Positions 21,473 through 32,136 of a stretch of DNA of 64,000 bases are shown here, piece by piece. Location of the stretch: assembly GCA_019914945.1 (NCBI GenBank), contig CM034101.1:7451188-7515187 (forward strand). The letters run 5' to 3'. The notes under the pieces were generated by a model. That model was not told the DNA's origin. It saw nothing but the letters and a program-made list of their open reading frames with translations, and made no database searches. This DNA is from Typha latifolia. Lineage: Eukaryota; Streptophyta; Magnoliopsida; Poales; Typhaceae. Position 1 is the stretch's first letter. The number at the start of each line of letters is the position of its first letter. Position numbers and translations under genes: made by a program.

Positions 21473-22893
21473 GATCTCTCTGCTTCCTCTATAGTTCCCT
21501 TTCGTTCCTTGCTACTCGATCGTATTTTTGGGACTTCCTTTTCGGTTACGGAAGACGTACGAAGGGACCGGCATAATTGCCAGGTGGAGAGATGACAGAG
21601 ACGACGGCTGTAACCGAGGCTTGTAAAGTTTTGAACACTTTCTAATTATGCCATTAGAGAGGGAAATGTTTTTGCAAAATGAGCTTAGTTTCTAAACTGG
21701 TTGAAGGAATAGGTCTACTTTCGAACTACATTGGAAAACATGGTTGCGAGGCTCAATTTTTGAAAAAAAAAAATCAGGAGACAAAATATTTTTCTTTTTA
21801 TTCGGGTTGAATTTTGGAGAGAAACAGGAGAAAAAAAAAATCTCTAATTGTCATTTTCTTCTCTTTACAAATATTGAGAGAAAGATAGAAACATAAACAT
21901 GGACTCTTTTTATATTTTAATATTCTAAATTTGCCCCTATTCTATTCTACTATTTATCTAAATCTTTTTAGATTCTATTAACAAATTTAAATGAGAATGA
22001 TAAAATATTAGATATTATAGTTTGGGACATTATTACTTGTGGATTATATAGCTCCTGTATGTTACTTTTATTTTTATTCTTTTATCATAATTTTATTTAT
22101 TTTAAGGAGTAATTTTATGGATTTTATAGCTTGTTTTTAAAAATTAAATATTAGATGAAGGGTATAATTGTAAAACATATTATTTTGTCTTTTTTGGCTC
22201 TCTTTAAACCCAATATTTTTCTTCTCTCAATTGCATCCTAACAAGATGAGAGAACATTATTTCCTCTCATCTTTTCTTAGGAGGAGCTGCAAACATTATT
22301 TCAGTCCTTGCTTTAGTAACATTTTCTTTTCAGCTTGTGACTTTGTGACTCCAATTCGAACGGGTTAGCTAAATTGACTTGACGATAAGCCACCTATATA
22401 ATATTGTGGCGCGCATGTAATTAGATTATCGAATAAATTAGATTCTTTCACCCTAGCTCTCTTTCTCTCCTCATTTTTCGTTCTCTCTACCCACCACAAT
22501 AGCCACCCACGACTTCGCCGTCTCTAACCTCCTTTGACTAGTCACCACCCTAGCTTAGCTCACTCCTCCCCCATCTCTCTTCTCTCGACAAATGCCTTAT
22601 CCATTTTCACATTTCATAACATTTCATCACCACCATCCTTTCTAGTACCATCCCATTATCGTTAATCCACCACCTCCATCCGACACATAGGAATCTGTGT
22701 CTCTACTCATGGAATACACAAATCAACTTAATATCTTCAACCCATAGGTCTACCCTCTCCGACCTTTGGTCAGTATTTAGACAATAATATCTCCATATCT
22801 AGTTAGCCAAACCTCAAGACCTTAGATCCGTTGGAAAGCTACTTCGAGAACGGCATCAATTCAAATTTCAATAGGTTTCAATTGGTAAATCAT
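21473..22893. other. Upstream region of the epimerase gene, no gene recognised
   Basis: The first 100 bases are the likely 5' UTR and promoter of the epimerase (minus strand). From 21740 to 22300 the sequence is AT-rich with A-runs. From 22440 to 22700 it is CT-rich with CCACC repeats resembling a leader of a long plant LTR, but no pair or coding part was found. Confidence 0.4.
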
Positions 22894-23250
22894 CACTACA
22901 GCAATAATATGATTTTGCGAGACTTCTTAATGGTATTACTTACTAATGCTGCTAATATATTCTTTTGGTGACATTAGGCAACAAATGCTAGTGTCTATAT
23001 TATTATAAGAACACTCATAGCTTAATGCCACAAAATATATATTTTTTATGTACACTTGTTACTTAAGGTTGTCAGATATAAACTTTTAGTAGCTTTTAAT
23101 GACATGTCAGTAAAGTAAATACTAAAATTAGAGGACGAAAGGGTGTGGGAGCAAATTTTTGGTTGAATATAGTATTTTAGCGGCATTAGTCAAAATATGC
23201 TTGCCTATCTATTAGCACTCATAGCTTAATGCCACAAAAAATATATTCTT
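22894..23250. mobile_element. Possible CACTA-type end with subterminal repeats
   Basis: CACTACAGCAATAATATG at 22894 resembles a CACTA transposon terminus. A direct repeat follows: ACTCATAGCTTAATGCCAC occurs at 23012 and again at 23216, each preceded by a related GACATTAGGCAA / GGCATTAGTCAA segment. Repeats like these are common next to CACTA ends. No matching right end (TGTAGTG) or transposase was seen. Confidence 0.35.
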
Positions 23251-23650
23251 ATCTACAATATATACATCATCATACAACTGTGCGAAAATCATGAGCCGTC
23301 TCTTATTGACGCCATCACTCGCGCTATCGGGTAACTGCTAAATCTACGTCATACTACCATTCTCTCTCTATCTTAAATATCTTAATTAGTATGAGTCTCG
23401 TTGATCGACAATAAATTGCCCATCACCTAGCAAAACAACTATTTGATTGTCTACGATCAACAAACTAAGACTTCAAATGTGGGTCATAATATATATAAGT
23501 ATAATAGTATCCCCTGCCCCTAACTCTAATTAGAAGATGTCGGGTACTATCGAGATACAACACTCACCCCTTTTTGGTCATGCACGTGCACAAATGGCAT
23601 GATATTATATAGCACAAAAAGCATAATAGAACACATTATTATCATGTTCT
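23251..23650. other. Spacer without recognised features
   Basis: AT-rich sequence between the CACTA-like end and the G1 LTR; one perfect GCACGTGC palindrome near 23583. Confidence 0.4.
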
Positions 23651-23805
23651 TGATATACTTAGTTAGAGTCTTTTCTTACTACATTAGTTATTTATTTTTA
23701 TTAAAATAAATTTTCTATAAGTCGCGTTCAAATGCGGTTGGGGCGCGTTTGAATGCCTTTGTGAACATTTGCATCAGGTTTGCAAAATATAGAGAATGCA
23801 AAATG

Positions 23806-23984
23806 CGTGTTCAAACGCGATTGGGCGTGTTCAAACGTTGCATTCAAACGCGATCGGGCGTGTTCGAATGCCACGTTCGAACGCGATCGGGCGCGTTCGA
23901 ACGCCGCATTCGAACGCGATCGGGCGCGTTCGAACGCCGCATTCGAACGCGATCGGGCGCATTCGAACGCCGCATTCGAACGTC
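23806..23984 (+). repeat. 36-bp tandem repeats with TTCGAACGC motifs
   Basis: Units contain ATTCGAACGCGATCGGGCGC and GTTCGAACGCCGC and recur every 36 bases, about five times, with the last copies nearly identical. Because 36 is divisible by 3, all frames stay open and would give 12-residue repeats; this is a property of the DNA repeat, not evidence of a gene. Confidence 0.9.
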
Positions 23985-24026
23985 TACATCGCGTTCACAC
24001 ATACAAAGAATGCCTTTAGTCCATTC

Positions 24027-24140
24027 AAACACGATTAGGCACGTTCGAACGCGATTAGGCACGTTCGAACGAGATTAGGCACGTTCGAACGCGATTAGGC
24101 ACGTTCGAACGAGATTAGGCACGTTCGAACGCGATCGGTA
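24027..24140 (+). repeat. 20-bp tandem repeats ATTAGGCACGTTCGAACGCG
   Basis: Five consecutive copies differ only in CGCG versus CGAG at the end. They lie about 60 bases upstream of the TATA box, in the position of LTR enhancer repeats. Confidence 0.9.
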
Positions 24141-24331
24141 GGATTCCACTAGGATTAGGATTAATTATTATTATTAGGGCTTGTTGGCTAGCCTCTATAA
24201 AGATGTGGATGGCAGCCAAATTCATTATGCTATTGGATTATTGATTTCTTGCATCCTATCTTCTCTCTATTCTCTCTACTCTAATCTCCCTCTTCCCTCT
24301 TTACTAACCTACCACCTCTACCATTGGCAAG

Positions 24332-25310
24332 TGTTAGGTTTTTAATTATTGGCAATTGTGTACAAAATATTCTAAGTGTATTTTTAGATGTATATGAGCT
24401 TTATACAAGTCTAGAAAATCTCTAGTTTGAAGAATTACAAGATTATTGGAGAAAAATTTATGAGTTAACATCGCGTTCACACTGCGTTCGAACGCGAGCT
24501 CATGCATTCACACAGACTAAGAGCTGCGTTCACAAGCGCGTTCGAACGTGGGTACATGCGTTCACATAGACCGAGAGCTGCGTTCACAAGCACGTTCGAA
24601 CACGAGTACATGCATTCACACAGATTGAGAGCTGCGTTTACATATGCGTTCGAACACAACCTAAAAAATTCAAATTGTCGTGTTCGAACGTACTTGGGCC
24701 CGTTCGAACGCACCTGAGATCAAGTCAGGTTGCGTTCGAATGCACCCGGGCCGCGTTCGAACGCACCAACAAAGTTTAAAATTCTTGGACTTTTGTGAGT
24801 TCGGATAAGACTTGGATTTGGCTCTATCTTGGAGATCATATATAAGTATTGTGATGCCCTAACTCTAGGGTAGTTGATGAAGCAATTTTGAAAGAGACTT
24901 CTTGAGGCTACATCGGTTCTTCAACTAACAAGGTTCTACTCTTCTAAATAGTTTAATCTTTCGTCTTAAGGGCTAGCTAGCCGAAAGATCAATCTCGAGG
25001 GCTACTGAGGTTGGACATCAATCATGAGAAGTAGTGAATCATGAGTTCTAGCGAGCAAGACTGAGAGGAACAAAGTCGTTTAGATCGATGGGTTGTTTTG
25101 TGAGTCAGTCTTATAACTATTACTATCCTAGTGATTGGTTTTGATCCGAGTTTGGATTCAAGGTTTTTTCCCGTTTGAGTTTTTTCACGTTAAAATCTTG
25201 GCATTCATCTCTGCTTTCGTTTTTAATATTTTTTCAGACTTTTACTTAAGCGAACGAGTGATATCATTGCCTAGTATATAGATACATACTTGTGTCTAGG
25301 GATTTTTTCA
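24332..25310 (+). repeat. S1 5' LTR (LTR1)
   Basis: Begins TGTTAGGTTTTT and ends GGGATTTTTTCA. It holds a TTCGAA/GCGTTC array (24474-24770) and a TATA box TATATAAG at 24839-24846. The primer site, changed to TAGTATCAGAGC, follows at 25313-25324. Confidence 0.9.
24474..24770 (+). repeat. S1 LTR array of 54-bp units with GCGTTCGAACGC motifs
   Basis: Units combine GCGTTCACACAGACCGAGAG with a GCGTTCGAACG palindrome and recur with a period close to 54 bases. Homologous arrays are at 26440-26780 (LTR2), 41098-41400 (LTR3), 45655-45960 (LTR4) and 49190-49530 (LTR5). The 18-codon period leaves frames open on both strands without implying a protein. Confidence 0.85.
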
Positions 25311-25359
25311 ATTAGTATCAGAGCAAGTTCTCTCACCCGTAGAGAGAGATCAGATAGGC

Positions 25360-25673
25360 ATGGATTTTTATAGAGATGGACCATTGTCTATTAGACCTCC
25401 TATTCTAGATGGATCAAATTATGGATATTGGAAAGCTAGGATGAGAGCTTACTTGAAATCTATAGACGAGCGAGTATGGTTTGCCATTGTGAATGGTTGG
25501 AATCCACCAATGTACATAGTGGATGATAAACTTGCTGAAAAACAGATAGAGTCATGGGATATGGCAAATTATGAAAAAGTTGGACGGAATAGTAAGGCAA
25601 TAAATGCAATGTTTAGTTGGGTTTTCTCGAAAGAATTTAGACAAATTTCTACTTGTGAGATAGCAAAAAACCT
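25360..25673 (+). pseudogene. S1 gag N-terminal fragment
   Basis: About 105 open codons from MDFYRDGPLSIRPPIL through DGSNYGYWKARMRAYLK to ISTCEIAK form the start of a copia gag (N-terminal domain before the UBN2 region). At about 25673 it joins directly to pol sequence that in the related copy S2 lies 3 kb further on. The deletion removes the rest of gag, protease and integrase. Confidence 0.85.
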
Positions 25674-26291
25674 ATTCAAATGAACAAAGATGACTGCAAC
25701 ATACCAGAACTATCTGCCAGAGTGAAATTAAATCATCCACTATCACAAATGATCGGAGACGTGAATGAACCAATGAAGATAAGATGATAAATCTAAAGTG
25801 AGGTATCATTTACTGGTTATACATCTTCTTTTGAACCTAAAGATGTGAAGGAAGCATTGTTAGATGATTCTTGGGTTAATGCTATGCATGAGGAATTAGA
25901 GCAATTTTCTAGGAATGATGTTTGGTATTTAGTTCCTAGACCGAAGAATGTGAACGTCATTAGAACTTAATTAAAATAAAGCTAAACTAGTAACACAGGG
26001 ATATACTTAGGTTGAGGTATATATTTTGATGAGATATTTGCTCCTGTTGCTAGATTAGAGTCTATTCATATACTGCTTGGTATTGTTTGTCATTTTAAAA
26101 TTTAAATTATTTTAAATGGATGTTAAAAGTGCTTTTTTGAATGGTACTCTGAATGAAAATGTTTATGTGGAACAACCTAAGGGATTCGAAGATCATAAAT
26201 TTCCTTCTCATGTGTTTAAATTGAAAAAGGCCCTTTACGGGCCAAAACAAGCTCCAAGAGCTTGGTATGAGAAGTTGACCACTTTTTTAGT
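25674..26291 (+). pseudogene. S1 reverse transcriptase, N-terminal fragment
   Basis: Starts in the linker before reverse transcriptase (SARVKLNHPLSQMIGDVNEP), then has EALLDDSWVNAMHEELEQF and NDVWYLVPRP. Near 25970 about 50 bases are missing. [15 protein letters not shown] is present as [19 protein letters not shown] sequence from 26116, then [16 protein letters not shown] and [17 protein letters not shown]2 was inserted after TTAGT at 26291, about 240 bases before the point where S1 resumes at 39832. The catalytic YVDD therefore lies in the segment now lost. Confidence 0.85.
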
Positions 26292-27321
26292 TGTTAGGTT
26301 TTTAATTGTTGGCAATTGTGTACAAAATATTCTAAGTGTATTTATAGATGTATATGAGCTTTATACAAGTCAAGAAAATCTCTGGTTTGAATAATTGCAA
26401 GATTATTGGAGAAAAGCTTTTGAGTTCACATCGCATTCACAAACGCATTCGAACGCGGGTAGGTGCGTTCACACAGACTAAGAGCTGCATTCACAAACGC
26501 GTTCGAACACGGGTACTTGCGTTCACACAGACAGCGAGCTGCATTCACAAACGCGTTCGAACACGGATACTTGCGTTCACATAGACCGAGAGTTGCGTTC
26601 ACAAACACGTTCAAACGCGGGTACATGTGTTCACACAGACCGAGAGCAGCGTTTAAAAACGCATTCGAACGTAACCTAAAAAGTTCAAGCTGTCGCGTTC
26701 GAATGCACTTAGGCCCGTTCGAACGCACCTGAGATCAAGTCAGGCCGTTCAAACGTACCCGGGCCGCGTTCGAACACACCAATGAAGTTTGATATTCTTG
26801 GACTTTCATGAGATCGGATAAGACTTGGATTTGGCTCTATTTTGGGGATCATATATAAGGATTGTGATGCCCTAACTCTAGGGGGGTTGATGAAGCAATT
26901 TTGAAAGAGACTTCTTGAGGCTACATCGGTTCTTCAACTAACAAGGTCCTACTCTTCTAAAAATCTTAATCTTTCATTTAAGGGCTATCTAGACGAAAAA
27001 TCAATCTCGAGGGCTACTAAGGTTGGACTTTAATCATGAGAAGCCATGAATCGTGAGTTCTAGCGAGCAAGACTGAGAGGAACAAAGTCGTTTGGATCGA
27101 CGGGTTATTTTGTGAGTCAATCTTGTAACTGCTACTATCCTAGTGATTGGTTTTGATCCGAGTTTGAATCCGTGGTTTTCTCCCATTTGGATTTTTCCAC
27201 ATTAAAATCTTAACGTTCATCTCTGCTTTTCTTTTCAATATTTCTTCGGACTTTTACTTAAGCGAACGAGTGATATCATTTCCTAGTATTTAGATACATA
27301 CTTGTGTCTAGAGGTTTTTCA
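26292..27321 (+). repeat. S2 5' LTR (LTR2)
   Basis: 1,030 bases, TGTTAGGTTTTT to GAGGTTTTTCA, with the motif array at 26440-26780. The array is somewhat longer than in LTR1. Confidence 0.9.
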
Positions 27322-27323
27322 AT

Positions 27324-27335
27324 TGGTATCAGAGC
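27324..27335 (+). promoter_or_regulatory. S2 primer-binding site
   Basis: TGGTATCAGAGC, a perfect match to the plant initiator tRNA-Met type primer site, two bases after LTR2. Confidence 0.9.
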
Positions 27336-27370
27336 AGGTTCTCTCACCCGTAGAGAGAGATCAGATAGGC

Positions 27371-28954
27371 ATGGATTTTTATAGAGATGAACCATCGTCT
27401 ATTAGACCTCCTATTCTAGATGGATCAAATTATTGATATTGGAAAGCTAGAATGAGAGCTTACTTGAAGTCTATAGACGAGCGAGTATGGTTTGCTGTTG
27501 TGAACAGTTAGAGTCCACCAATGTACATGGTAGATGATAAAGTTGCTGAAAAATCGATAGAGTCATGGGATAGGACAGATTATGAAAAAGTTGGATGGAA
27601 TAGCAAGGCAATAAATGCAATTTTTAGTTGTGTTTTCTCAGAAGAATTTAGAAGAATTTCTACTTGTGAGATAGCAAAAGAAGCTTGGACGATTTTAGAA
27701 CTACTCACGAAGAAACTATGGCTGTAAAAACTTTCTAAATTTCAGAGATTGACTACTAGTTTTGAAACTATAAGTATGGAGGAGAATGAGATATTTGATG
27801 AGTTCTATGCAAAGCTGAGTGATATAGTCAACTCAAGTTTCAACCTAGGAGAGAAAATTCCTGAAAATAGAATTATTCATAAAATCCTTAGGTCTCTTCC
27901 AAAAAAAAGGTTTCAGGCAAAAGTTACAGCTATTGAGGAAAGTAAGGACATCGATTCTATGAAAGTTAAACAATTGGTAGGAAATCTACAAACATTTGAG
28001 TCCAGCCTTTCGAGACCGAGGAAGTCCAAAGGGATTGCCCTATCCAAAGTTGAACAAAATATAGAGGAGTCTGATGATGAGGGTGATTTAGATGTTGAGA
28101 TGTTGGCTATATTCATCAAAAAGTTTAATAAATTCTTTCGGAAGCCAAACAAATTGAATGCTGAAAAATTTGAGAAGAACAAAGCTTTTGTGAAAAAGAA
28201 GAATATTATGAGTTCGAATACAGGGGTAAGCAACAACAATGTCAAACAAAAAAATAAGAATTATGAGAATAAAGTTCGATGTTTTGAATATTCTAGCTTT
28301 GGACACATTGCACAAGAATGCCCTAATCATCTTAAAAGGAAGGATAAAACTATGAAAGTCACTTGGGATGACTCAGATGGATCTAATGATGATTCTGAGA
28401 AAGACGAAGAAAATTTTGTAGCTTTTGCCTCCTCTCTTTTTAATACTGACTTTGTAGTTGATACTGATAGTATAGATGATCTAGATATGTTACCAGTTGA
28501 GGAAGATGAATCTAAAATACAAAAGGCATATAATGAGTTGTACTTGGAGTCATTTAAACTTAAGGAAAGTAATCTTAGACTACTTCAACAACTCAAGGTA
28601 ATTGAATTAGAAAGAAATCAATTTGAGGACAATAACAAATTAGAACTTGAACGTATCAAAAACCTTTCTGAACAATTTGACGATGCGAAAAATAAGATGA
28701 AGACTAATGAAGTTGAGCTAGAGGGATTGCAGAAAGAAGTGATATTTCTCAATGGGAAGAACAAACTAGACGAGATTTTAAAAGCTCAGATTTCTGGAAA
28801 AGACAGGTATGGTATTGGATACTCTAGTAATTCAAATAATAATAAAACTGTCTTTGTTTCTACAGGTATACAAAATGAAGATAACTTGAGGTCATCGACC
28901 TCATTTTCAAGGCAATCTTGGATAAATGTCTCTAAACTGATGTTTAATCAATAA
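27371..28954 (+). pseudogene. S2 gag (Sirevirus type), with early stops
   Basis: The start MDFYRDEPSSIRPPIL matches S1. Stops occur at DGSNY-stop, at VNS-stop and near 27726, where a frame change also occurs. From 27749 there are 401 open codons: a UBN2-like capsid part (MEENEIFDEFYAKLSD), an acidic linker, a zinc knuckle reading CFEYSSFGHIAQEC (second Cys replaced by Tyr), and a charged coiled coil (about residues 265-350, LELERIKNLSEQFDDAKNK). KLDEILKAQISGKDRYGIGY is a typical Sirevirus gag C-terminal motif. The coiled coil is a family feature thought to mediate assembly. Loss of a zinc ligand is peculiar to this copy; SB has CFECSGFGH. Confidence 0.85.
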
Positions 28955-29400
28955 TCTGGTAATACTTTAGCAGCGCCAAAGGTAAACTTTAGTCACACTC
29001 CTCAAGAAAAAATGAGTAAAAAAGGGTTTGTTCCGACATGCTTTCATTGCGGCATTCTAGGGCATATTCGACCTCATTGCAAATTTTTACGAAAACCTAG
29101 AAATGCTTTTATTTATGGGATGAAAACAAAGACCATATGGGTCAAAAAAAGTGATTTGAAATATTATGTTGTGCATATAACCTTGAAAGCTTTAAATTTT
29201 GATTTGTGGTATTTAGATAGTGGTTGTTCTAGACATATGTCGGGTGACAAGTCCTTATTTTCTAATCTCAAAGAACATGAAGGAGGAGTTGTGACATTCG
29301 GAGATGGTAATTCATCCAAGGTAATAGGTAAAGAAAAAGGTAAGTTCTCCAGGGGTTCCTATTCTTGAAAATGTTATTTATGTTAAGGGCTTGAAAGTAA
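28955..29400 (+). pseudogene. S2 second zinc knuckle and protease
   Basis: The frame at 29012 reads PTCFHCGILGHIRPHC, a second CCHC knuckle, followed about 50 residues later by LWYLDSGCSRHMSGD with the aspartic protease motif DSG. A frame break comes near 29340 within KVIGKEKGK; SB reads KVIGKGKV here, indicating a small insertion in S2. Confidence 0.85.
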
Positions 29401-30545
29401 TCTACTGAGCATCAGTCAATTTTGTGATGAAGATTATGAGGTAAAATTCTCCAAAACTGATTGTACTATTCTAGATCATAATGGTAATATTATATGTTGT
29501 GGATCTAGAACATCTGATAATTGCTATGTTGTTGGAACTTCACATAAATTGAAATGTAGCAGTGCCTCTTTTGACATTGCAGATCTTTGGAATCAACGTC
29601 TTGGACATGTGAATCACAAGAAATTATTTATTCTGTCCAAATAAGAAGTGGTAAGAGGATTTATCTAAGATGAAAGAAATGTCAAAAATAGTGTGCGGTT
29701 CATGTCAAATTAGAAAACAAATTAGGATCTCATATAAGAAGGTAAATGCAGCTACCACTGACTGTGTGCTATAATTAGTTCACATGGACTTAATGGGTCC
29801 AACAAAAACGGAAAGTCTTAGAGGTAAACGCTATATATTCTTAATGGTCGATGATTACTCCAGATATACTTAGGTTGCCTTTTTACGTGAAAAGTATGAA
29901 ACCTTTGAAGTTTTTAAATCACTATGCTCAATTTTGCAAAAAAAAAATCTACTACCCTAGTTAGGATTCGTTCTGATCATGGTAGAGAATTTGAAAATGA
30001 AATTTTTTTCATATTTTGCAATTCTCTTGGTATTCAACATGAATTTTCAGCTTCTATAACTCCACAACAAAACAGGATTGTGGAAAGAAAGAACCGAGTT
30101 GTGTAGGAAATGGCTAGGGTTATGCTTCACGCTAAAAATGTTACTCAAAGGTTTTGGGCAGAAGCGGTCAATACAGCGGTACATGTGATAAATCGTGTTT
30201 ATCTAAGACCAGGTACAAAAATGACTACATATGAAATCTGGAAAGGTAAGAAACCTAGTGTTAAATATTTTTGAGTTTTTGGTAGTAAATGCAATATCTT
30301 GCGTGATCGAGAATATTTGACTAAATTTGACACTAGAAGTAGCGAAGGCATCTTCTTAGGGTATTCTAATAATAGCAGAGCTTACAGAGTATTTAATCTT
30401 GACACTTCTACTATTATGAAATCTGCTAATGTTATGATAGATGAATCCACGATAGATATAACTAAAGCTACTCCTATTTTTGTTTCTACAGGTATATATG
30501 ACGAAGAAATTGGAAAGGAGCTTGATTTGGAAATTGAGAATTAGG
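29401..30545 (+). pseudogene. S2 gag-pre-integrase and integrase
   Basis: Readable pieces are LWNQRLGHVNHK, the cysteine pair VCGSCQIRKQ, and HMDLMGPTK (first catalytic Asp). These are followed by RSDHGREFENE (second Asp) and NRIVERKNR (catalytic Glu), then the C-terminal STREGIFLGYSNNSRAYRV part at 30299-30544. Stops and frame changes occur near 29643, 29775, 29871, 29940 and 30103. The order is normal for copia pol. Confidence 0.85.
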
Positions 30546-30562
30546 ACGGGGACAAAGTTGAA

Positions 30563-31433
30563 ATGAATAAAGATGACTGCAATGTACCAGAACAATCTGT
30601 CAGAGTGAAATTAAATCATCCACTGTCACAAATGATCGGAGATGTGAATGAACCAATTAAGACCAGACGACAAATCCAAAGTGAGGTATCATTTACATGG
30701 TATGAGAAGTTGACAACTTGTTTAGTGGATGCGGGGTTCACTCGAAGGGGAGTGGACAAGACATTGTTTATTAGACGTGTGAACAAGTGTTTAGTTGCGG
30801 CACAAATATATGTGGATGACGTTGTCTTTGGGGCAATGATTCAATCTTTAGCTAAGGAGTTTGCAGATCTCATAGATAGTCATTTTGAGATGAGCATGAT
30901 GGGTGAGTTGAAGTTCTTTCTGGGACTTTAAATTACTCAATTGGAAAGAGGGATATTTATCGCTCAAACCAAGTATGCTAAGGATCTTGTGACTAAATTC
31001 GGTTTAGAAAATACAAAACATGCTAGAACTTCTATGAGTACAACTACCAAACTGGGTAAGGATATTTCAGGAAAAAGTGTTGATTAGACACTATATAGGA
31101 GCATGATTGGTAGTCTTTTGTACTTAACTGCTAGTAGACCAGACATTGCATTTAGCATCGGTGTGTGTGCTAGGTTTTACTCTGAACCTAAGGAGACACA
31201 TTTGTTTGCTGTGAAACGTATCATAAAATTTGTCGGTGACACATTTGATTTAGGTATCTGGTTTACTTATGACTCGGGAGCTATCATATCTAGATCCATG
31301 GATTCTGATTGGGCAGGTTCATGTGATGACAGAAAAAGTATCTCAGGTTGATGTTTTTATATTGGAAACAATCTGGTTGCTTGGCAGAGTAAGAAACAAA
31401 ACTTGATATCTTTATCTATTACGGAGGCTGAGT
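30563..31433 (+). pseudogene. S2 reverse transcriptase C-terminal part and RNase H, truncated
   Basis: The linker (ending QSEVSFT) jumps at about 30697 directly to WYEKLTTCLVDAGFTRRGVD, so the N-terminal half of reverse transcriptase is deleted. The catalytic YVDDVVFGA is present (near 30810), as is MMGELKFFLGL. RNase H follows with RPDIAFSIGVCARF, DSDWAGSCDDRKSISG and SLSITEAEY, where it ends at the Tekay LTR remnant. Stops lie at 30929, 31085 and 31350. Confidence 0.85.
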
Positions 31434-31964
31434 ATATGCATGTTTTGGCCTCCAGCATGATTATATGATTTTATCTAGAGATGATTATAGTCGAGCACAT
31501 TTTATCATGCATTCGATTATGCTGATTTGGAATATGAGTACATTGGTGATATATATAGAGATGATCAGAGATGATTCTACTGTTATGATTGTTTACCGAG
31601 TTGATCTGTAGCATGAGTATGCATGTAATAGATTTGGGTGAGTATGCATGTAATAGATTTGCACGAGTATGCATGTAATAGATTAGCATGAGTATGCATG
31701 TGTTGACGATACAGTTGGAGACTACATTGTATCATTTTCTCTTGATTCCTATTCCACCTAAATTCCTGTTATGCATTGACTTGTTATCGTACTAGATATA
31801 TGCATATGATCTGTCATTTTAGGAAAGCGTGAAATGTGATTGATAGGATAGTTGATAGAAAGCGTGAGGATACCCGAGTGGGCGCGAGGGTTAGGGCGTG
31901 CCTGGAGATGATTGATCGCTCGACATAGTCGTGATCCTATTGGACTTATGTCTGAGGTTGTTAG
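31434..31964 (+). repeat. Tekay 5' LTR remnant
   Basis: Corresponds to 38190-38723 of the 3' LTR. The first 1.3 kb and the last 1.1 kb of the LTR are missing. It keeps the 25-bp GAGTATGCATGTAATAGATT repeats (31613-31700). Confidence 0.9.
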
Positions 31965-31966
31965 AG

Positions 31967-31978
31967 TGGTATCAGAGC
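31967..31978 (+). promoter_or_regulatory. Tekay primer-binding site
   Basis: TGGTATCAGAGC, perfect tRNA-Met type site, directly abutting the truncated LTR (GTTAGAG-TGGTATC). Confidence 0.9.
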
Positions 31979-32136
31979 TTAGGTTTGTTAAGTATCTGGC
32001 ATATCATCAAGAGCTTCTGTACATTGTCACCTTGAGTCTAGGAAAATACTGCGGTCTTAGGGTTACGCAAGAGATAAATTTTAGAATTTTACTTGATCAC
32101 TAATTAGTTGATGAATTTGATCATTTCTACAGAAAG

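Larger units (their letters stand above)
23651..24331 (+). repeat. G1 5' LTR, first part (up to the S1 insertion)
   Basis: Contains the TTCGAA arrays (23723-24140), a TATA box TATAAAG at 24196-24202, and a CT-rich leader ending CCATTGGCAAG where S1 was inserted. The sequence resumes after S1 at 50069 with the repeated GCAAG. Confidence 0.9.
26292..31433 (+). mobile_element. S2: Sirevirus nested in S1, truncated at its 3' side
   Basis: Starts with LTR2 (TGTTAGG at 26292), followed by an intact primer site, gag, protease, integrase and part of reverse transcriptase and RNase H. It stops inside RNase H at about 31433, where the sequence passes into the middle of a Tekay LTR. No 3' LTR of S2 followed by TTAGT (its expected target duplication) exists in the window, so its 3' end was deleted. 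Confidence 0.85.

Noticed and set aside
21326..21595. Plus-strand open frame of 89 codons
   Set aside because: It is the antisense of epimerase exon 1, which has family motifs and splice sites on the minus strand.
23749..24078. Repeated 12-residue protein in the G1 LTR
   Set aside because: It follows from a 36-bp tandem DNA repeat that is open in all three frames; not a gene.
23806..24140. CRISPR-like array of regular repeats
   Set aside because: Units are contiguous tandem repeats without unique spacers, lie in a plant LTR and have no associated genes.
24474..24770. GTTCGAAC as an RNA polymerase III B box or tRNA arm
   Set aside because: The motif is followed by G rather than the needed C in most copies, and no cloverleaf or A box is present.
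24474..24770. TTCGAA arrays as heat-shock elements
   Set aside because: Heat-shock elements need TTC and GAA separated by two bases; here they are adjacent.
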